From: Bradyrhizobium sp. 190
GTDB taxonomy: Bacteria > Pseudomonadota > Alphaproteobacteria > Rhizobiales > Xanthobacteraceae
DNA length: 64,000 bases
Assembly (NCBI RefSeq): GCF_023073415.1
Contig: NZ_JADPJL010000083.1
Coordinates: 1 to 64,000, forward strand
Direction of reading: 5' to 3'
Both the position numbers and the translations under genes were made by a program. The first letter of the stretch is position 1; each line of letters begins with the position of its first letter. Positions 1 through 9,497 of this stretch are shown here, piece by piece. The notes under the pieces are model-generated. The model was not told the DNA's origin and ran no database searches. It worked only from the letters and a program-made list of their open reading frames with translations.

Positions 1-349
1 ACCATGCCCATCGAAATAACAGCCTCCGAACTCCCAAAAAGGAGCCGAAACTGACATCTCTACTTTGCTCAGTGCTGACATTTTAGCTTTGCTGCTACAT
101 CGGGCATTCACCGATCGGATGTTATGGAACGACCGCTTTGCGCGAGAACGCCACCAAACCCGAACAATTTCCATAGTCCGTGGTTAGGCGACAACCAAAG
201 TGCTCTATTGCCGGTCTTTTTGCGGAAGGTCGCCTGAACGGCCGCACGGGAAGGCCATTTGGATGCTGGCGCGCAGGATGTTTTTGATATCGGCAGGAAA
301 CGGGCGAAGGGATATGAGCCGTAGCCCCTCCATCGTCTTCAAAACGCTG
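1..349. other. Left edge, no gene recognised
   Basis: I see no convincing coding sequence here. The stretch lies downstream of the 3' end of the cyclase/ATPase gene. It holds a pair of similar 19-base units at 51-93, listed separately. No hairpin with a T-run that could end the minus-strand gene stood out. Confidence 0.5.
51..93. repeat. Direct repeat pair, possible insertion-sequence end
   Basis: Two 19-base units start at 51 and 75, a 24-base period. Both begin CTGACAT and end CTTTGCT and agree at about 15 of 19 positions. Tandem imperfect repeats that begin with TGACAT and carry CTTTGCT remind me of the multiple terminal repeats of IS21-family elements. No transposase is visible, so this would be a solo end or a remnant. 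The IS assignment is from memory and weak. Confidence 0.25.
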
Positions 350-3300
350 TTAGCGTTGAGGTCCTTCTTGGAGGGAGCGCAATAACACTTTGGCATCTGA
401 CCGATCGCCGCGGTCCGGCTGATCGGCGAAGAATTGTAATTCGTGTTGCAGCAGAGTGTGTGCACGTTCGCTCTGGCCTTTGGCGGCGAGAAGGCCGGCA
501 AGACTGCCTGCCGCGCGCAAGGCAAATCCTCGTTGGCCGCGCTGGCGGGCGAGCGCGAGCGATTGCTCGAAATACCGTTCAGCGAGTGCCGTATCATGGA
601 TTTGCGCGTGCGCGGCAAGCCTTCCTTCGATACGAAGGCACTCGACCTCGTACCAGTAGTTACCACCCCTCCCGAAAACGTTGCGCGCCTGCTCAAGACA
701 ACGTCTAGCTTCCGCCAGCTTATCGGTGCGGACATATGCCTCAGCGAGCCAGCAAAGGTAGGTGGGCAGCCAGTAGACAAGGTGCGCCGTCTGCAAGAAA
801 TCGCGCTGCTTCTCCAACGTGTCGATGCCCTGCGCCAAGCGGCCGGATTCGACCTCTGACCAGCCGAGAAATGACCGCGCCACCGAGATCCACAGCGGTA
901 GCTCCCGTTCGATCGCGCCCGCAAGCACCCGCTCTGCGAGAGCCTGGACCGTTTCTACGTCCCGCTCCAGTGTGTACAGCATGCAGACGTGAGCATAGGC
1001 GTACCCGAGGGTATGAGCGTGCGACAATCGGTCTGCATATTCGAGCGCGTCTCGCCCGTGTGCGACCGCTTCGGTAACCCGGCCCAGTAGCCAGCAGGAG
1101 ACGCACAGGTTGGATAGGCTCGTGATCTGCACGTCGGTCCCGTATATGACCGCCGTTCCACGGTCGGCGGTTGCATCGTAGAGTTTGGCTGCCCGCTCGA
1201 GATGATCGCGCGCCTTTTCAGTCTCCCCGTCAAGCAGCGACGTGCCGAGCAATCGGTGGCCGACCATGCGATCGGCCCTTGTTCCTTTCAGCTCGGCGAG
1301 CGTCAGAAAGTCTCGCGCCAGCGCGCCGGCCTCCCGCACATCGCTTGCAACTCGTAGGTACGACCACCGCGCGTACAGCGCTGGAAAGATGCGCGGATCG
1401 TTGTCCAAAGCGCGGCAGAGCTCGATGGCGCGGCTGCTTACATCCGCGACCGCGTCGGCGCCAAACCCCCGTAGCGCGATCGTCGGTCCGATCAGCGCAA
1501 TCTGGGCGTTCAGCTCCAGATTGTCCCGTTCAAGTCCAGCAGGGAGCTTCCTGATCTCCTCACGCGCCGTGTTAAGTTGTGCGATGGCCTCCAGATTTGC
1601 TGAGCGCTCGGCTGCTTGCTTTGCCGCTTTGAGCCACATCTGCGCCGCTCGCGAGGTGCGGCCGGCCTCCGACAAGTGCTGTGCGAGGTAGTCTGGTTCC
1701 CTGTTGGCGATCTCCGGCAGCTGGAATTCGATCTCCTCGGCGACGCGGGCGTGGAGCTCTCGTCTCTGCCGCTTGAGGAGCGAATAGTACGCTACGTCCC
1801 GTACCAGAGCATGCTTGAAGGAGTAGACCTTTTCGTTGTCATCGCGCTCGAGCCCTATCAGTCCGGACGCGCGCAGCCGCTCGAGCGCGGGTTCAAGGGT
1901 GTTGTGGTGCTCGCTCGCAACAGCCGCCAGAAGTCGATGCGAAAAACTGCGCCCGATCACCGACGCGAACTGAGCGATCGCCTTGGCATCGCCGAGCCGC
2001 TCGAGACGGAGCATCAGGGAGTCGTAGAGCGCCGATGGCACTTCGGCGGGCCCACTGGCGTCGACCCTTCGTCCGGCGCCCGGATCGACCTGGCCGGTCT
2101 CGAGGGCCGCCGCCGCCAACTCTTCTACGAACAATGGCACGCCGTCCGACCGCGCGACGATCTGCTGGATCAACTGGCTTGGCAGACGCTTGTCGCGGAC
2201 CACGGAGCCGGCGAGATCGCGGCAGTCGTCGTCGTCAAGGCGCTGAAGAAGGATGCGCTGCATCATCGGCGAACCGCTACGAATGGTAGTCGTCCGGCTG
2301 GTGATCACGAGCAGAATAGGCGCGTTGCCGATCTGGCCAGCGATACGCTCGACGATCTCGATCGTCGATGGATCGGTCCAGTGAAAATCCTCGACCAGTA
2401 TCAGGCCCGCGCCGCCGTGGGCGTGCGACGTCAACAGCTGCACAACCGCGTCGCGCGTCTTGCGACGCCGCTCGCGCGCATCGGGAACTGTCGCGCTCGA
2501 TGTGCCATGCATAGGCAAGCCAAGCATTTGGCCGATCAGCATATACTGCTCCTCGTCGCCGGCAGGCGTCGTGGCGAGGAATTCGCGCAGGCGCGCCGAA
2601 TTGGCCTCGGCGCCTTCATCCTTGCGAATACCGATGCGCTGCTCGAGGGTCCTTATGATCGGGTACAGCGGCGTGTTCTGGTGCTGGGCTGAGGCTTGGA
2701 CCGCTAGAATCAAGTTGTCGGGCAGCCCGGTTTTGTCAGTCAGCTCCAGCGCCAAGCGCGATTTGCCGATCCCGGGCTCCCCTGTGATCTCCACCGTGTG
2801 CCCCCGTCCGGTCTTCGCTAACTCCCACGCTTGCAGCAACTGGCCGATTTCGGCGACCCTGTTGACCAGGGGCAAGGCATTGCGACGGCGTGCGCGATGC
2901 GCCACGTCATCTTCCAACGCCTCTCCCAGAACGAGGAAGACTTCAATTTGCCGCGACAGTCCTTTGAGCGTGCGCATCCCGAGCGGTCGCAAGGAGAATT
3001 TACCGCGTAACAGGCGCTTGGTCTCACCGCTGATCGCCAGTGAATTGGGCTCGCCTATTTCCTGCAACCGGGCTGCGATGTTGGGCGTATCGCCGACGAT
3101 CTCCGTTGCGTCGTGCACATGGCCCCGCCCCGCCTTGCCGATCACCGCCACGCCCGTGTGCAAACCGATCCGGACGCGAAGCGGTTCTTGGATCGTCGCC
3201 GTCGAGCGCTCGCTAAGCTCTTGAATGCCCTGCAATAACAGCAGGCCAGCGTGCACCGCGCTCTCAGCCTCGTTCTCCGACGAGAGGGGATACCCGAACT

Positions 3301-3508
3301 CGGCGCGAATGCCATCACCGATGTAGTTGACGACGATGCCCCCGGCACTATTGATGCACCGTGAGCTGATCGCCTGGAATTCCAGCAGAATCTCTCTCAA
3401 GTCCTCAATGTCGCAGCGCTCAGAGAGACCGGTTGAATCAACTATATCGCAGAACAGAACGGTGACCTGCCGACGTTCAGTTGTTCTATCGTGAAGGTCG
3501 TCCATCAT
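350..3508 (-). CDS. Class III nucleotide cyclase with AAA ATPase and TPR region
   Basis: This 1052-residue protein has three parts. An N-terminal class III adenylate/guanylate cyclase catalytic domain spans about residues 10-195, with metal-binding aspartates in VTVLFCDIVDST (D21) and YIGDGIRAEFG (D65). Next comes an ATPase module with a Walker A motif, GEPGIGKS (243-250), and a long helical C-terminal half resembling the TPR/MalT-type repeats of bacterial cyclase-ATPase proteins. It has no signal peptide or membrane segment and so is probably cytoplasmic. Family members make cAMP and are thought to sense a signal through the ATPase/TPR part, but the ligand cannot be told. The start could be either of two adjacent ATG codons. 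It stands alone, with about 230 empty bases upstream. Confidence 0.9.
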   Translation of the reverse strand: MMDDLHDRTTERRQVTVLFCDIVDSTGLSERCDIEDLREILLEFQAISSRCINSAGGIVVNYIGDGIRAEFGYPLSSENEAESAVHAGLLLLQGIQELSERSTATIQEPLRVRIGLHTGVAVIGKAGRGHVHDATEIVGDTPNIAARLQEIGEPNSLAISGETKRLLRGKFSLRPLGMRTLKGLSRQIEVFLVLGEALEDDVAHRARRRNALPLVNRVAEIGQLLQAWELAKTGRGHTVEITGEPGIGKSRLALELTDKTGLPDNLILAVQASAQHQNTPLYPIIRTLEQRIGIRKDEGAEANSARLREFLATTPAGDEEQYMLIGQMLGLPMHGTSSATVPDARERRRKTRDAVVQLLTSHAHGGAGLILVEDFHWTDPSTIEIVERIAGQIGNAPILLVITSRTTTIRSGSPMMQRILLQRLDDDDCRDLAGSVVRDKRLPSQLIQQIVARSDGVPLFVEELAAAALETGQVDPGAGRRVDASGPAEVPSALYDSLMLRLERLGDAKAIAQFASVIGRSFSHRLLAAVASEHHNTLEPALERLRASGLIGLERDDNEKVYSFKHALVRDVAYYSLLKRQRRELHARVAEEIEFQLPEIANREPDYLAQHLSEAGRTSRAAQMWLKAAKQAAERSANLEAIAQLNTAREEIRKLPAGLERDNLELNAQIALIGPTIALRGFGADAVADVSSRAIELCRALDNDPRIFPALYARWSYLRVASDVREAGALARDFLTLAELKGTRADRMVGHRLLGTSLLDGETEKARDHLERAAKLYDATADRGTAVIYGTDVQITSLSNLCVSCWLLGRVTEAVAHGRDALEYADRLSHAHTLGYAYAHVCMLYTLERDVETVQALAERVLAGAIERELPLWISVARSFLGWSEVESGRLAQGIDTLEKQRDFLQTAHLVYWLPTYLCWLAEAYVRTDKLAEARRCLEQARNVFGRGGNYWYEVECLRIEGRLAAHAQIHDTALAERYFEQSLALARQRGQRGFALRAAGSLAGLLAAKGQSERAHTLLQHELQFFADQPDRGDRSDAKVLLRSLQEGPQR

Positions 3509-3736
3509 TCATCCAGGAATTCTGACGATGTTCAGCGGATCATTTGAGCTTTGCTTCTTCTTCCCTATGAGTTTGAAATCCTTGTCGTCTACTCGGACCC
3601 ATCCATCGAAGCCAGGTCCCGCGACCCTTCAGGCGGCCAATCGACGGTCACACTAATCTCGATCACTTCAGACTAGGCTTCCAGCTCAGGCGCCACAAGC
3701 GCCACTCTTGCCGTCGGGCGGCCTCTGAGCCGGCCC

Positions 3737-5101
3737 TCACTCGCTCAGCAGGTCCGCAAAGAATGGGTTTAGCATGCGCTGTTGCGGATCCGCTGCTTTA
3801 ACTTGCACAGAGAATTGCTTCCATCTCGCCCCGTAGGCTGCCTCGACATGCCGCCTCTCGACGAACGGGCTCTGGTTGAGCAAGGGAATGCCGTTCTTCT
3901 TGTACGCGAACTCATTGAATTCTTTTAGAAATCTGTCCCAAGCCGGCTTATCCGTGTAAGCATGAATCGGGTCGATCGAGAAGACGTCTCCGTCGTGCGT
4001 GTAGGACAGAATCGACTGCGTGTCCTTCCGAATGAAGTATGAGCCAAGAGGCATGTTGCAGCGAAAGTCGTACTTCTTGAAATGCTTTTCACTGAACTCC
4101 AGGTATTCGCGCAGCGCATCCAGCCATTGACTGCGCGGGAAGGCCCAGAATGTGAATGCATATTTCGCGGATGACGGAGTCCTGCTGTAGTCGATCGTCT
4201 TGTCGGGATTATACAAGGTCGCCCCGCCCACCAGCTTCAGCGTCGACATCAGCAGCTTGCTGCCGGCAAACCAGGCATCAAGGGACGCATTCCTGAGCGG
4301 CTTGGTCGGGATGCGGCTGTCAATGAACCGGCCCACACGGGCCTCGGTGTGATTCCACAGCCTGCGCCGACCGGCGGCGAATAGCGACGCGAACGGCCCA
4401 ACCTGGTCAACATGCTTTCGCGTCTGGAAGTGTGCCCTTCTGCCGACCGTCCAGCAGATCAAGCCTTTCGACGCATCGATGATTCTATCCACTTCCTTCT
4501 CGGTCAGATCTTTGATCGGCCGCGGCAGGTAGCTGAACTGGATCGCTTCCAGCGGCTTGATACGAAAGGTGACCTCGTAGACGACCCCACACAGACCGTA
4601 ACTCGAGCGCATGAAGTGCAGTAGAGCGGGGTTATTCGCATCAGAGGCTTCTGCCAGATCACCGCTGGGCGTCACCCATTTGATCCCTGTGATGTATGAG
4701 CCGACCTGCCCGAACTCGCCCCCATCCAAACCGTCCTTCGTATGGCAGCAAGCCGCGGCACCGAGCGTCATGTTCCCGATTTCGATATTGGTCAGGAATT
4801 GGAGGTTCTGCGCGCGCAGTGTCCGCGATGCGACGATGAACTGAAGGCCCGCCTCGGCCGTGAACGTCATTTTCTTCGGATCGATCTCAAGGGTCCGATT
4901 CATGCCGGACATGTTGATGATAGTTCCGTCCGAGGATGCGCACGGCGTCAAGGAATGATAGCTGCCCATCGCCCGGACCGGACCAGGGTAGCGGCCGACA
5001 TCTTTCAGGATCGATTGAATCTCGGCAACGTTGCACGGAGACACGAGTTGCGCGGGAAAGGCTGTGATCCCGCCATCGTAATTGCGAACCATGTTTTTCA
5101 T
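3737..5101 (-). CDS. FAD-binding oxidoreductase, aldonolactone oxidase-like
   Basis: The protein has about 454 residues. It has a PCMH/VAO-type FAD domain at the N-terminus: RAMGSYHSLTP around residue 43 matches the Gly-x-x-His-Ser segment of L-gulonolactone and D-arabinono-lactone oxidases, where the His (here about H49) carries covalent FAD. Further FAD-site residues follow around IEIGNMTLGAAACCHTKDG, and the C-terminal half fits the ALO substrate domain. Such enzymes oxidise sugar lactones or related alcohols using O2 or an electron acceptor, and the true substrate is unknown. I chose the ATG at 5101 because GGGGGAGA lies about 6 bases upstream; an in-frame start at 5140 would add 13 residues without such a site. 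It is divergent from the dioxygenase gene. Confidence 0.85.
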   Translation of the reverse strand: MKNMVRNYDGGITAFPAQLVSPCNVAEIQSILKDVGRYPGPVRAMGSYHSLTPCASSDGTIINMSGMNRTLEIDPKKMTFTAEAGLQFIVASRTLRAQNLQFLTNIEIGNMTLGAAACCHTKDGLDGGEFGQVGSYITGIKWVTPSGDLAEASDANNPALLHFMRSSYGLCGVVYEVTFRIKPLEAIQFSYLPRPIKDLTEKEVDRIIDASKGLICWTVGRRAHFQTRKHVDQVGPFASLFAAGRRRLWNHTEARVGRFIDSRIPTKPLRNASLDAWFAGSKLLMSTLKLVGGATLYNPDKTIDYSRTPSSAKYAFTFWAFPRSQWLDALREYLEFSEKHFKKYDFRCNMPLGSYFIRKDTQSILSYTHDGDVFSIDPIHAYTDKPAWDRFLKEFNEFAYKKNGIPLLNQSPFVERRHVEAAYGARWKQFSVQVKAADPQQRMLNPFFADLLSE

Positions 5102-6049
5102 CTGTCTCTCCCCCACGAGCACCCTTGACGGGCGAAACATGTAGACCAGATCTTTCCAGTTCTACCGACGTTGGGATCGAGCATCGGCTCGGTCATCATA
5201 AAGTTGAGGCTGTTGCCGGACAGCTTCACCGCGCAAACACGAAATCAGGCGCGTCGACCAACGCGGGTTGCAATTCCATCGCATACTATCCGAGCATCCA
5301 TTCGGCCGACAGGGAAAATTGCTGGGTTCGTGCCGATTGCGCGCCAAAGTCGAGGCAGGGCTGCAGGCCGGCGGACCGCCTACTTTGCGGGTCAGGCCCC
5401 ATATCGGTTTCTGCGATGTCACGGATGTCGGAAATCCAGCGATGCTCGCTGCGGCGCACTTCTTTACGACGACGGTCCATCGCTGAAGCCATCTGAAATC
5501 CGGGATATCGGGTCTAAAGATCAGGTATAGGCGGAACGGGGGAGCTCTCCGACTTTCTTCGTCGTCCAACAAATGCTCAGCGAATGTCGCAACCTCGTAG
5601 CGTACGCCATACGGCGACTTCGCGAGGAGTTGAGCTTCTATGGCGAAACGTTCCCCTCGGTGCAAAGCCGATTCACGTCGCATCGTGCAATCCCCGCCAT
5701 AACCATCGGCAGCAATTCCCAGCAAGCGCCTGCACGAAATTGACCTCAGTTTTACTCGTCTGCGATCGGCGCGAATGTGAAGCAGCTCACGTTTGTCGTA
5801 AGATTTTGTGCAGCCGGGGTCGCAGACGCTGTAAACCTCACGAGTTTGGCGGCATGATTGTGAGGATAGCAACCGGCCGAGCGCTATTGCCGCTGCACCC
5901 ACGCGATCGTGTAAGGGCTTGCTTCAATCGCCCTGATGGCGCTCGCGCTCGATACTGCGTGTCGGTTTGGCACAGAGACGTTTTAGTGATAATGGATAGC
6001 AGTTACTTGCAGCCGAAATCAATTTCAGACGATTACCTTTGGTGAAAAA
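5102..6049. other. Long intergenic region between divergent genes
   Basis: About 950 bases separate the flavin oxidase and the alpha-dioxygenase gene, and promoters for both must lie here. An open minus-strand frame at 5162-5902 contains a protein-like patch around 5430-5700 (for example FAIEAQLLAKSPYGVRYEV), but its ends are arginine- and cysteine-rich nonsense. It may be the remnant of a decayed gene. I do not recognise a family and do not call it. Confidence 0.4.
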
Positions 6050-7867
6050 ATGTCACGCCAAAACGATGGCTTTGATTTCCATCATGGCCTGCTGCAGCGG
6101 TTGCTGGATGTTGCTTATCGGGCCATCAACTTCTTTGTAAGGTGGGATCGACTGCCGATTCCCTTGATCGGGGCCGCCAATCTAGGGGTGTTCCGCGACA
6201 GGCTGCGGGCGCACAACCTTCACCATACCGGTTACGGCATTAACACATCAGGTGACTGGAGCGCGGGCAAGGAGCGTTGGCGTACGGCCGATGGCTCGTT
6301 CAACAGCCTCGGTCATCCGCGGATGGGCATGGCGGGATCCCGGTTCGGCCGTAACTTCCCGCTGCCCGAGTGCGTGCCCGACAGCGGAGACGAGCTGCTC
6401 GATCCTAGCCCGCGGGAGATATCCCGAGAATTGCTGGCACGCCGCACTTTTATTCCCGCGGAAAGACTCAATCTTTTGGCCGCCGCGTGGATCCAGTTCG
6501 AAACACACAATTGGTTCAGCCATGGGGTGCCCGAGCCGGGTAATGAGTTCAAAATTCCGCTGCAGCCGGGCGACAATTGGCCCGATAGCGAACGAGTCGA
6601 CGGCTGCATGCAGATCCGCCGCACCCTCGCGGATAAGACGCCGCGCGAAACATGGCTCGGCGCGACCCCGACATTCCAGAACATCAACTCCCACTGGTGG
6701 GACGCCGGACAGATCTACGGCAGCAGCCAGTCAAGGCAGGCGGAGATCCGTTCCGGTACGGACGGGAAGATCGCGATCGGTCGCGACGGCATGCTTCCGC
6801 CAGACCCGAAACATCGCGGCGTCGATCTCACCGGCTTCAACGACAATTGGTGGGTTGGGCTCAGCCTCCTGCACAATCTTTTCGCGCGTGAGCACAATGT
6901 ACTCTGCGACGCCTTAAAGGCGCGCTATCCGGCCTGGCGCGACGAGGAGCTGTTCCAGCGAGCGCGCCTGATCAACGCGGCCTTGATTGCCAAGATACAC
7001 ACGATCGAATGGACACCGGGCATCCTCGCGCATCCGGCGCTGGAGTTCGCCATGCGTGCCAATTGGTCGGGTGTGCCCTCCCATGTGATGCGTGCGGTGC
7101 TCGGCAAGGACAGCGAGGCCGCCTACGGCATCATCGGCTCGCCGACGGACCAGCACAGCGCGCCCTACGCCCTGACCGAGGAGTTCACCTCCGTCTATCG
7201 CCTCCACCCGCTCATCCCGGACGAGATGAACGTGCGGCGGCTCGACACCGGAGAGCAGGTGCTCTGCGAGTTGGTCAACATGCAGGGTAGGTTTACGCGT
7301 CGTTTCATGGAGGACCACGGCTTCACAAACCTGCTCTACTCCTTCGGCACCAATCACCCGGGTGCTATTCAACTCTATAATTATCCCAATTTCCTGCGCC
7401 GGTTCGAAAAGGATGGCCAGCCGCTGCTTGACATGGCCGCGATCGACATCATGCGCGACCGCGAACGCGGTGTTCCGCGCTACAATCGCTTCCGGGAGTT
7501 GGTCGGCAAGCAACGCGTCAGGACGTTCGAAGAAATCACCAGCATACCCGATGCGGCCGACAAGATGCGCAAAATCTACGGGAACGTCGACCGTGTCGAC
7601 CTCCTTGTTGGACTGCTGGCGGAAGATCTGCCGAAGGGCTTCGGCTTCAGCGACACCGCCTTCCGCATCTTCGTCCTGATGGCAACGCGGCGGCTCAAGA
7701 GCGATCGCTTCTTTACCGACGACTATCGGCCCGAAATCTACACCGACTTCGGCCTGGATTGGATCAATAACAACGGCATGAAATCTGTGCTGTTGCGGCA
7801 TGTGCCGCAACTCGGCCCGGCGCTCGAAGGCGTCAAAAACTGCTTTATGCCCTGGAACGTGCTTTGA
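6050..7867 (+). CDS. Fatty-acid alpha-dioxygenase (animal haem peroxidase superfamily)
   Basis: This 605-residue protein matches plant alpha-dioxygenases (alpha-DOX/PIOX) along its whole length. The substrate-channel segment YRTADGKFND is paralleled by WRTADGSFNS (about 77-86), with FGRN near 99-102. The distal haem helix is WIQFETHNW with H153, and INSHWWDAGQIYGSS follows at about 212-226. AKIHTIEWT is at 314-322, SVYRLHPLIPD carries the catalytic Tyr383 and proximal His386, and RDRERGVPRYN lies in the C-terminal part. The family adds O2 at C-alpha of fatty acids to give 2-hydroperoxy acids, which break down to the aldehyde one carbon shorter. There is no signal peptide. The next gene starts 9 bases downstream, so the two should be cotranscribed. 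Enzyme class is very likely; the physiological substrate is unknown. Confidence 0.93.
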   Translation: MSRQNDGFDFHHGLLQRLLDVAYRAINFFVRWDRLPIPLIGAANLGVFRDRLRAHNLHHTGYGINTSGDWSAGKERWRTADGSFNSLGHPRMGMAGSRFGRNFPLPECVPDSGDELLDPSPREISRELLARRTFIPAERLNLLAAAWIQFETHNWFSHGVPEPGNEFKIPLQPGDNWPDSERVDGCMQIRRTLADKTPRETWLGATPTFQNINSHWWDAGQIYGSSQSRQAEIRSGTDGKIAIGRDGMLPPDPKHRGVDLTGFNDNWWVGLSLLHNLFAREHNVLCDALKARYPAWRDEELFQRARLINAALIAKIHTIEWTPGILAHPALEFAMRANWSGVPSHVMRAVLGKDSEAAYGIIGSPTDQHSAPYALTEEFTSVYRLHPLIPDEMNVRRLDTGEQVLCELVNMQGRFTRRFMEDHGFTNLLYSFGTNHPGAIQLYNYPNFLRRFEKDGQPLLDMAAIDIMRDRERGVPRYNRFRELVGKQRVRTFEEITSIPDAADKMRKIYGNVDRVDLLVGLLAEDLPKGFGFSDTAFRIFVLMATRRLKSDRFFTDDYRPEIYTDFGLDWINNNGMKSVLLRHVPQLGPALEGVKNCFMPWNVL

Positions 7868-7876
7868 GGTTTTGCT

Positions 7877-8773
7877 GTGACCTTCACCATCACCATTCCG
7901 GGCATCATCCGTCTCGTCGCTGTCACGACGCCGGACGAGGTGCTCGCCGTCAACGATGCAAGCATGGTCCAGCGCTCATTATCCGGCCGTGGCGGTCTGG
8001 TGAACCGCTTGGTCGCCGCCAGGTTCGCGGTTTTCCGCTCGCCGGACGGAGACATCTGGCCGGCGTTCCGCGATCGGCCCGATCTGTTGCGCGGGGAGCG
8101 CCAGACTGCGCTCGAAGCCAGGCTCTCCAACGTCGAGCCGTTGCTGCGACGGATCGCGCCTGAGATCGCCGAGCTTGGCGACTACGTTCGCGACGGGGTA
8201 GCGCATCGCAGCACGGGCGTCATCGTCCAACAAGCGGTGGGCCGCCTGTTCTTTGCCGATTACGCCGCAAGCGAGAAATCCTACGACGCCGCGCGAATAC
8301 TGCAGAGCTGGTTGTCGGCCTGGCCGCTGCACGCGTTCTGGATCAGGCGCAGCGGCGCGCTGCAGGCCTCGCTTGACCGGATCATGGACTTGTCGCGCGG
8401 CGATATGGCTTGCGCGCACGCCACCGCGCTTGCGGTGGACAACATCGTGAGGTCGATCAAGTTGATGCGCCGGCTGGCGCGCCACGGCGACAATCTGGCG
8501 AAGATTGGACCGCAGGATGCGTTAGCGCGCACCTTGCGCGCACCATCGCACGTGGTCCGCGAGGTGCGCGATGAAGGCAGCGCCGGTCCCGTCCGGCTCC
8601 GCGCACGGTCGCTGGTGCTGCTGGCGGTGGAAAGCGCCCGTCGGCAAAGTGCCGATCCGAGCTTCGCCTTCTTTGCCGGCGCCTGGAATCGGTGTCCCGC
8701 GCACGGCATTGTTCCCGCTTTGCTCGCCGAGGTCTGGCAGGCAGCGAGGACCGACACGCGAGGCTGCACATGA
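7877..8773 (+). CDS. Short cytochrome P450-like protein paired with the dioxygenase
   Basis: The protein has 298 residues and starts at GTG; GAGG, overlapping the stop of the upstream gene, gives a well-spaced ribosome site. The C-terminus reads as a P450 haem-binding loop: FFAGAWNRCPAHGIVPALL aligns with the consensus F-G-x-G-x-R-x-C-P-G-x-x-L-A, making Cys273 the candidate haem thiolate. Before it, a stretch ending SADPSFAFF resembles the segment that precedes the Cys loop. I see no A-G-x-[DE]-T oxygen-activation motif; the likely I-helix (about residues 185-200) lacks it. At about 300 residues it is roughly 100 shorter than usual P450s. P450s that rearrange fatty-acid hydroperoxides (CYP74, the Ppo/LDS fusions) also lack the O2-activation motif. 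I infer a hydroperoxide-processing partner; a degenerate P450 is the alternative. Confidence 0.6.
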   Translation: MTFTITIPGIIRLVAVTTPDEVLAVNDASMVQRSLSGRGGLVNRLVAARFAVFRSPDGDIWPAFRDRPDLLRGERQTALEARLSNVEPLLRRIAPEIAELGDYVRDGVAHRSTGVIVQQAVGRLFFADYAASEKSYDAARILQSWLSAWPLHAFWIRRSGALQASLDRIMDLSRGDMACAHATALAVDNIVRSIKLMRRLARHGDNLAKIGPQDALARTLRAPSHVVREVRDEGSAGPVRLRARSLVLLAVESARRQSADPSFAFFAGAWNRCPAHGIVPALLAEVWQAARTDTRGCT

Positions 8774-8813
8774 ACGACGCGATCTTCAAATCAAACCAGG
8801 CAATCTCGACGTG

Positions 8814-9030
8814 AAGAACCGCATTTTAGGCTCCGTCCACCGTGCACCCGGTGACTATCCATCCGGCAAGGCGGGTGATGTGCTGACGGTCGAATTCACG
8901 ATTGCCGGCGTCCGTCCCTTGTTTCGGCCTCAACGGCGGCTCCGCGTTCAAACGTAACGAAGCCTTCTCGTTTCGGATCGCCACCGACGATCAGGATGAG
9001 ACCGATTGCTATTGGCACGCCATCGCCTGA
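8814..9030 (+). pseudogene. Frameshifted remnant of a PhnB-like VOC-family gene
   Basis: Translation from about 8820 gives APGDYPSGKAGDVLTVEFTI, characteristic of the 3-demethylubiquinone-methyltransferase-like (PhnB-type) VOC proteins. After GV the frame breaks: a 4-base duplication (GTCCGTCC for GTCC) near 8906-8912 shifts it. Removing it restores PCFGLNGGSAFKRNEAFSF followed by ATDDQDETDCYWHAIA and a stop at 9028-9030. The intact family has residues on both sides of this piece, so the remnant lacks its N-terminus and the C-terminal part after the Tyr-Trp-x-Ala-Ile segment. It lies just after the P450-like gene and probably makes no protein. Confidence 0.8.
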
Positions 9031-9131
9031 CAGCCACCCGCGTTCGTACGGACTTCGAATCCGTCAGACGATGCGGCAGGCCATCAATCCACTCAGACAA
9101 CGCTCTCGGTTGCCGGATCGAGCAGCCGCCC

Positions 9132-9497
9132 TCACCGCAGTCTGTCTTTCAAATGCAGGAAAAGCTTGCAGCAGCCAAATGCGCTTATCAGCGCCGGGGG
9201 AAACATGATCGTGGCAAGCAGCAAAGACGACATGCTGGCAGGGCCGGCCCATCTTTCAAACAACCAACCCAACGCAAGATCGATGGAAACAACCAGCAAA
9301 GCGAGAGCAAGCAGCGGCAAAAAGAGTCCCGTAAACATTGAAACCAAGCTCGGTGCAGCTTTCGACCAATCGATGCCGTCGAACTCAAGGCCATGCCGCA
9401 TGCCTTCAGGGATGGCAGCCAAATCGGATTTCTCGCCTGGCCCGATATCTTCAGAACCCGTGATTCGCGGGGCTGCACCATTCATTTTAATAGCCAT
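9132..9497 (-). CDS. Small two-helix membrane protein, unknown
   Basis: I do not recognise this 121-residue protein. The first 50 residues are polar and acidic. Two hydrophobic helices follow, about 52-80 (with LFLPLLALALLVVSIDLAL) and 88-113 (with LLLATIMFPPALISAFG), then a short basic tail. It looks like an inner-membrane protein. The start is uncertain: an ATG at 9497 and another at 9485 are both possible, with no strong ribosome site. The amino-acid pattern supports coding on this strand rather than the opposite one. Confidence 0.5.
   Translation of the reverse strand: MAIKMNGAAPRITGSEDIGPGEKSDLAAIPEGMRHGLEFDGIDWSKAAPSLVSMFTGLFLPLLALALLVVSIDLALGWLFERWAGPASMSSLLLATIMFPPALISAFGCCKLFLHLKDRLR

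Noticed and set aside
1616..2692. Long plus-strand open frame of 358 codons
   Set aside because: It is antisense to the ATPase/TPR part of the cyclase gene and is an artefact of its GC-rich codon use; composition is Arg/Gln/Leu without domains.
5162..5902. Minus-strand open frame of 246 codons upstream of the dioxygenase
   Set aside because: A middle patch looks protein-like, but both ends are low-quality and no start with ribosome site or family was recognised; kept only as possible debris.
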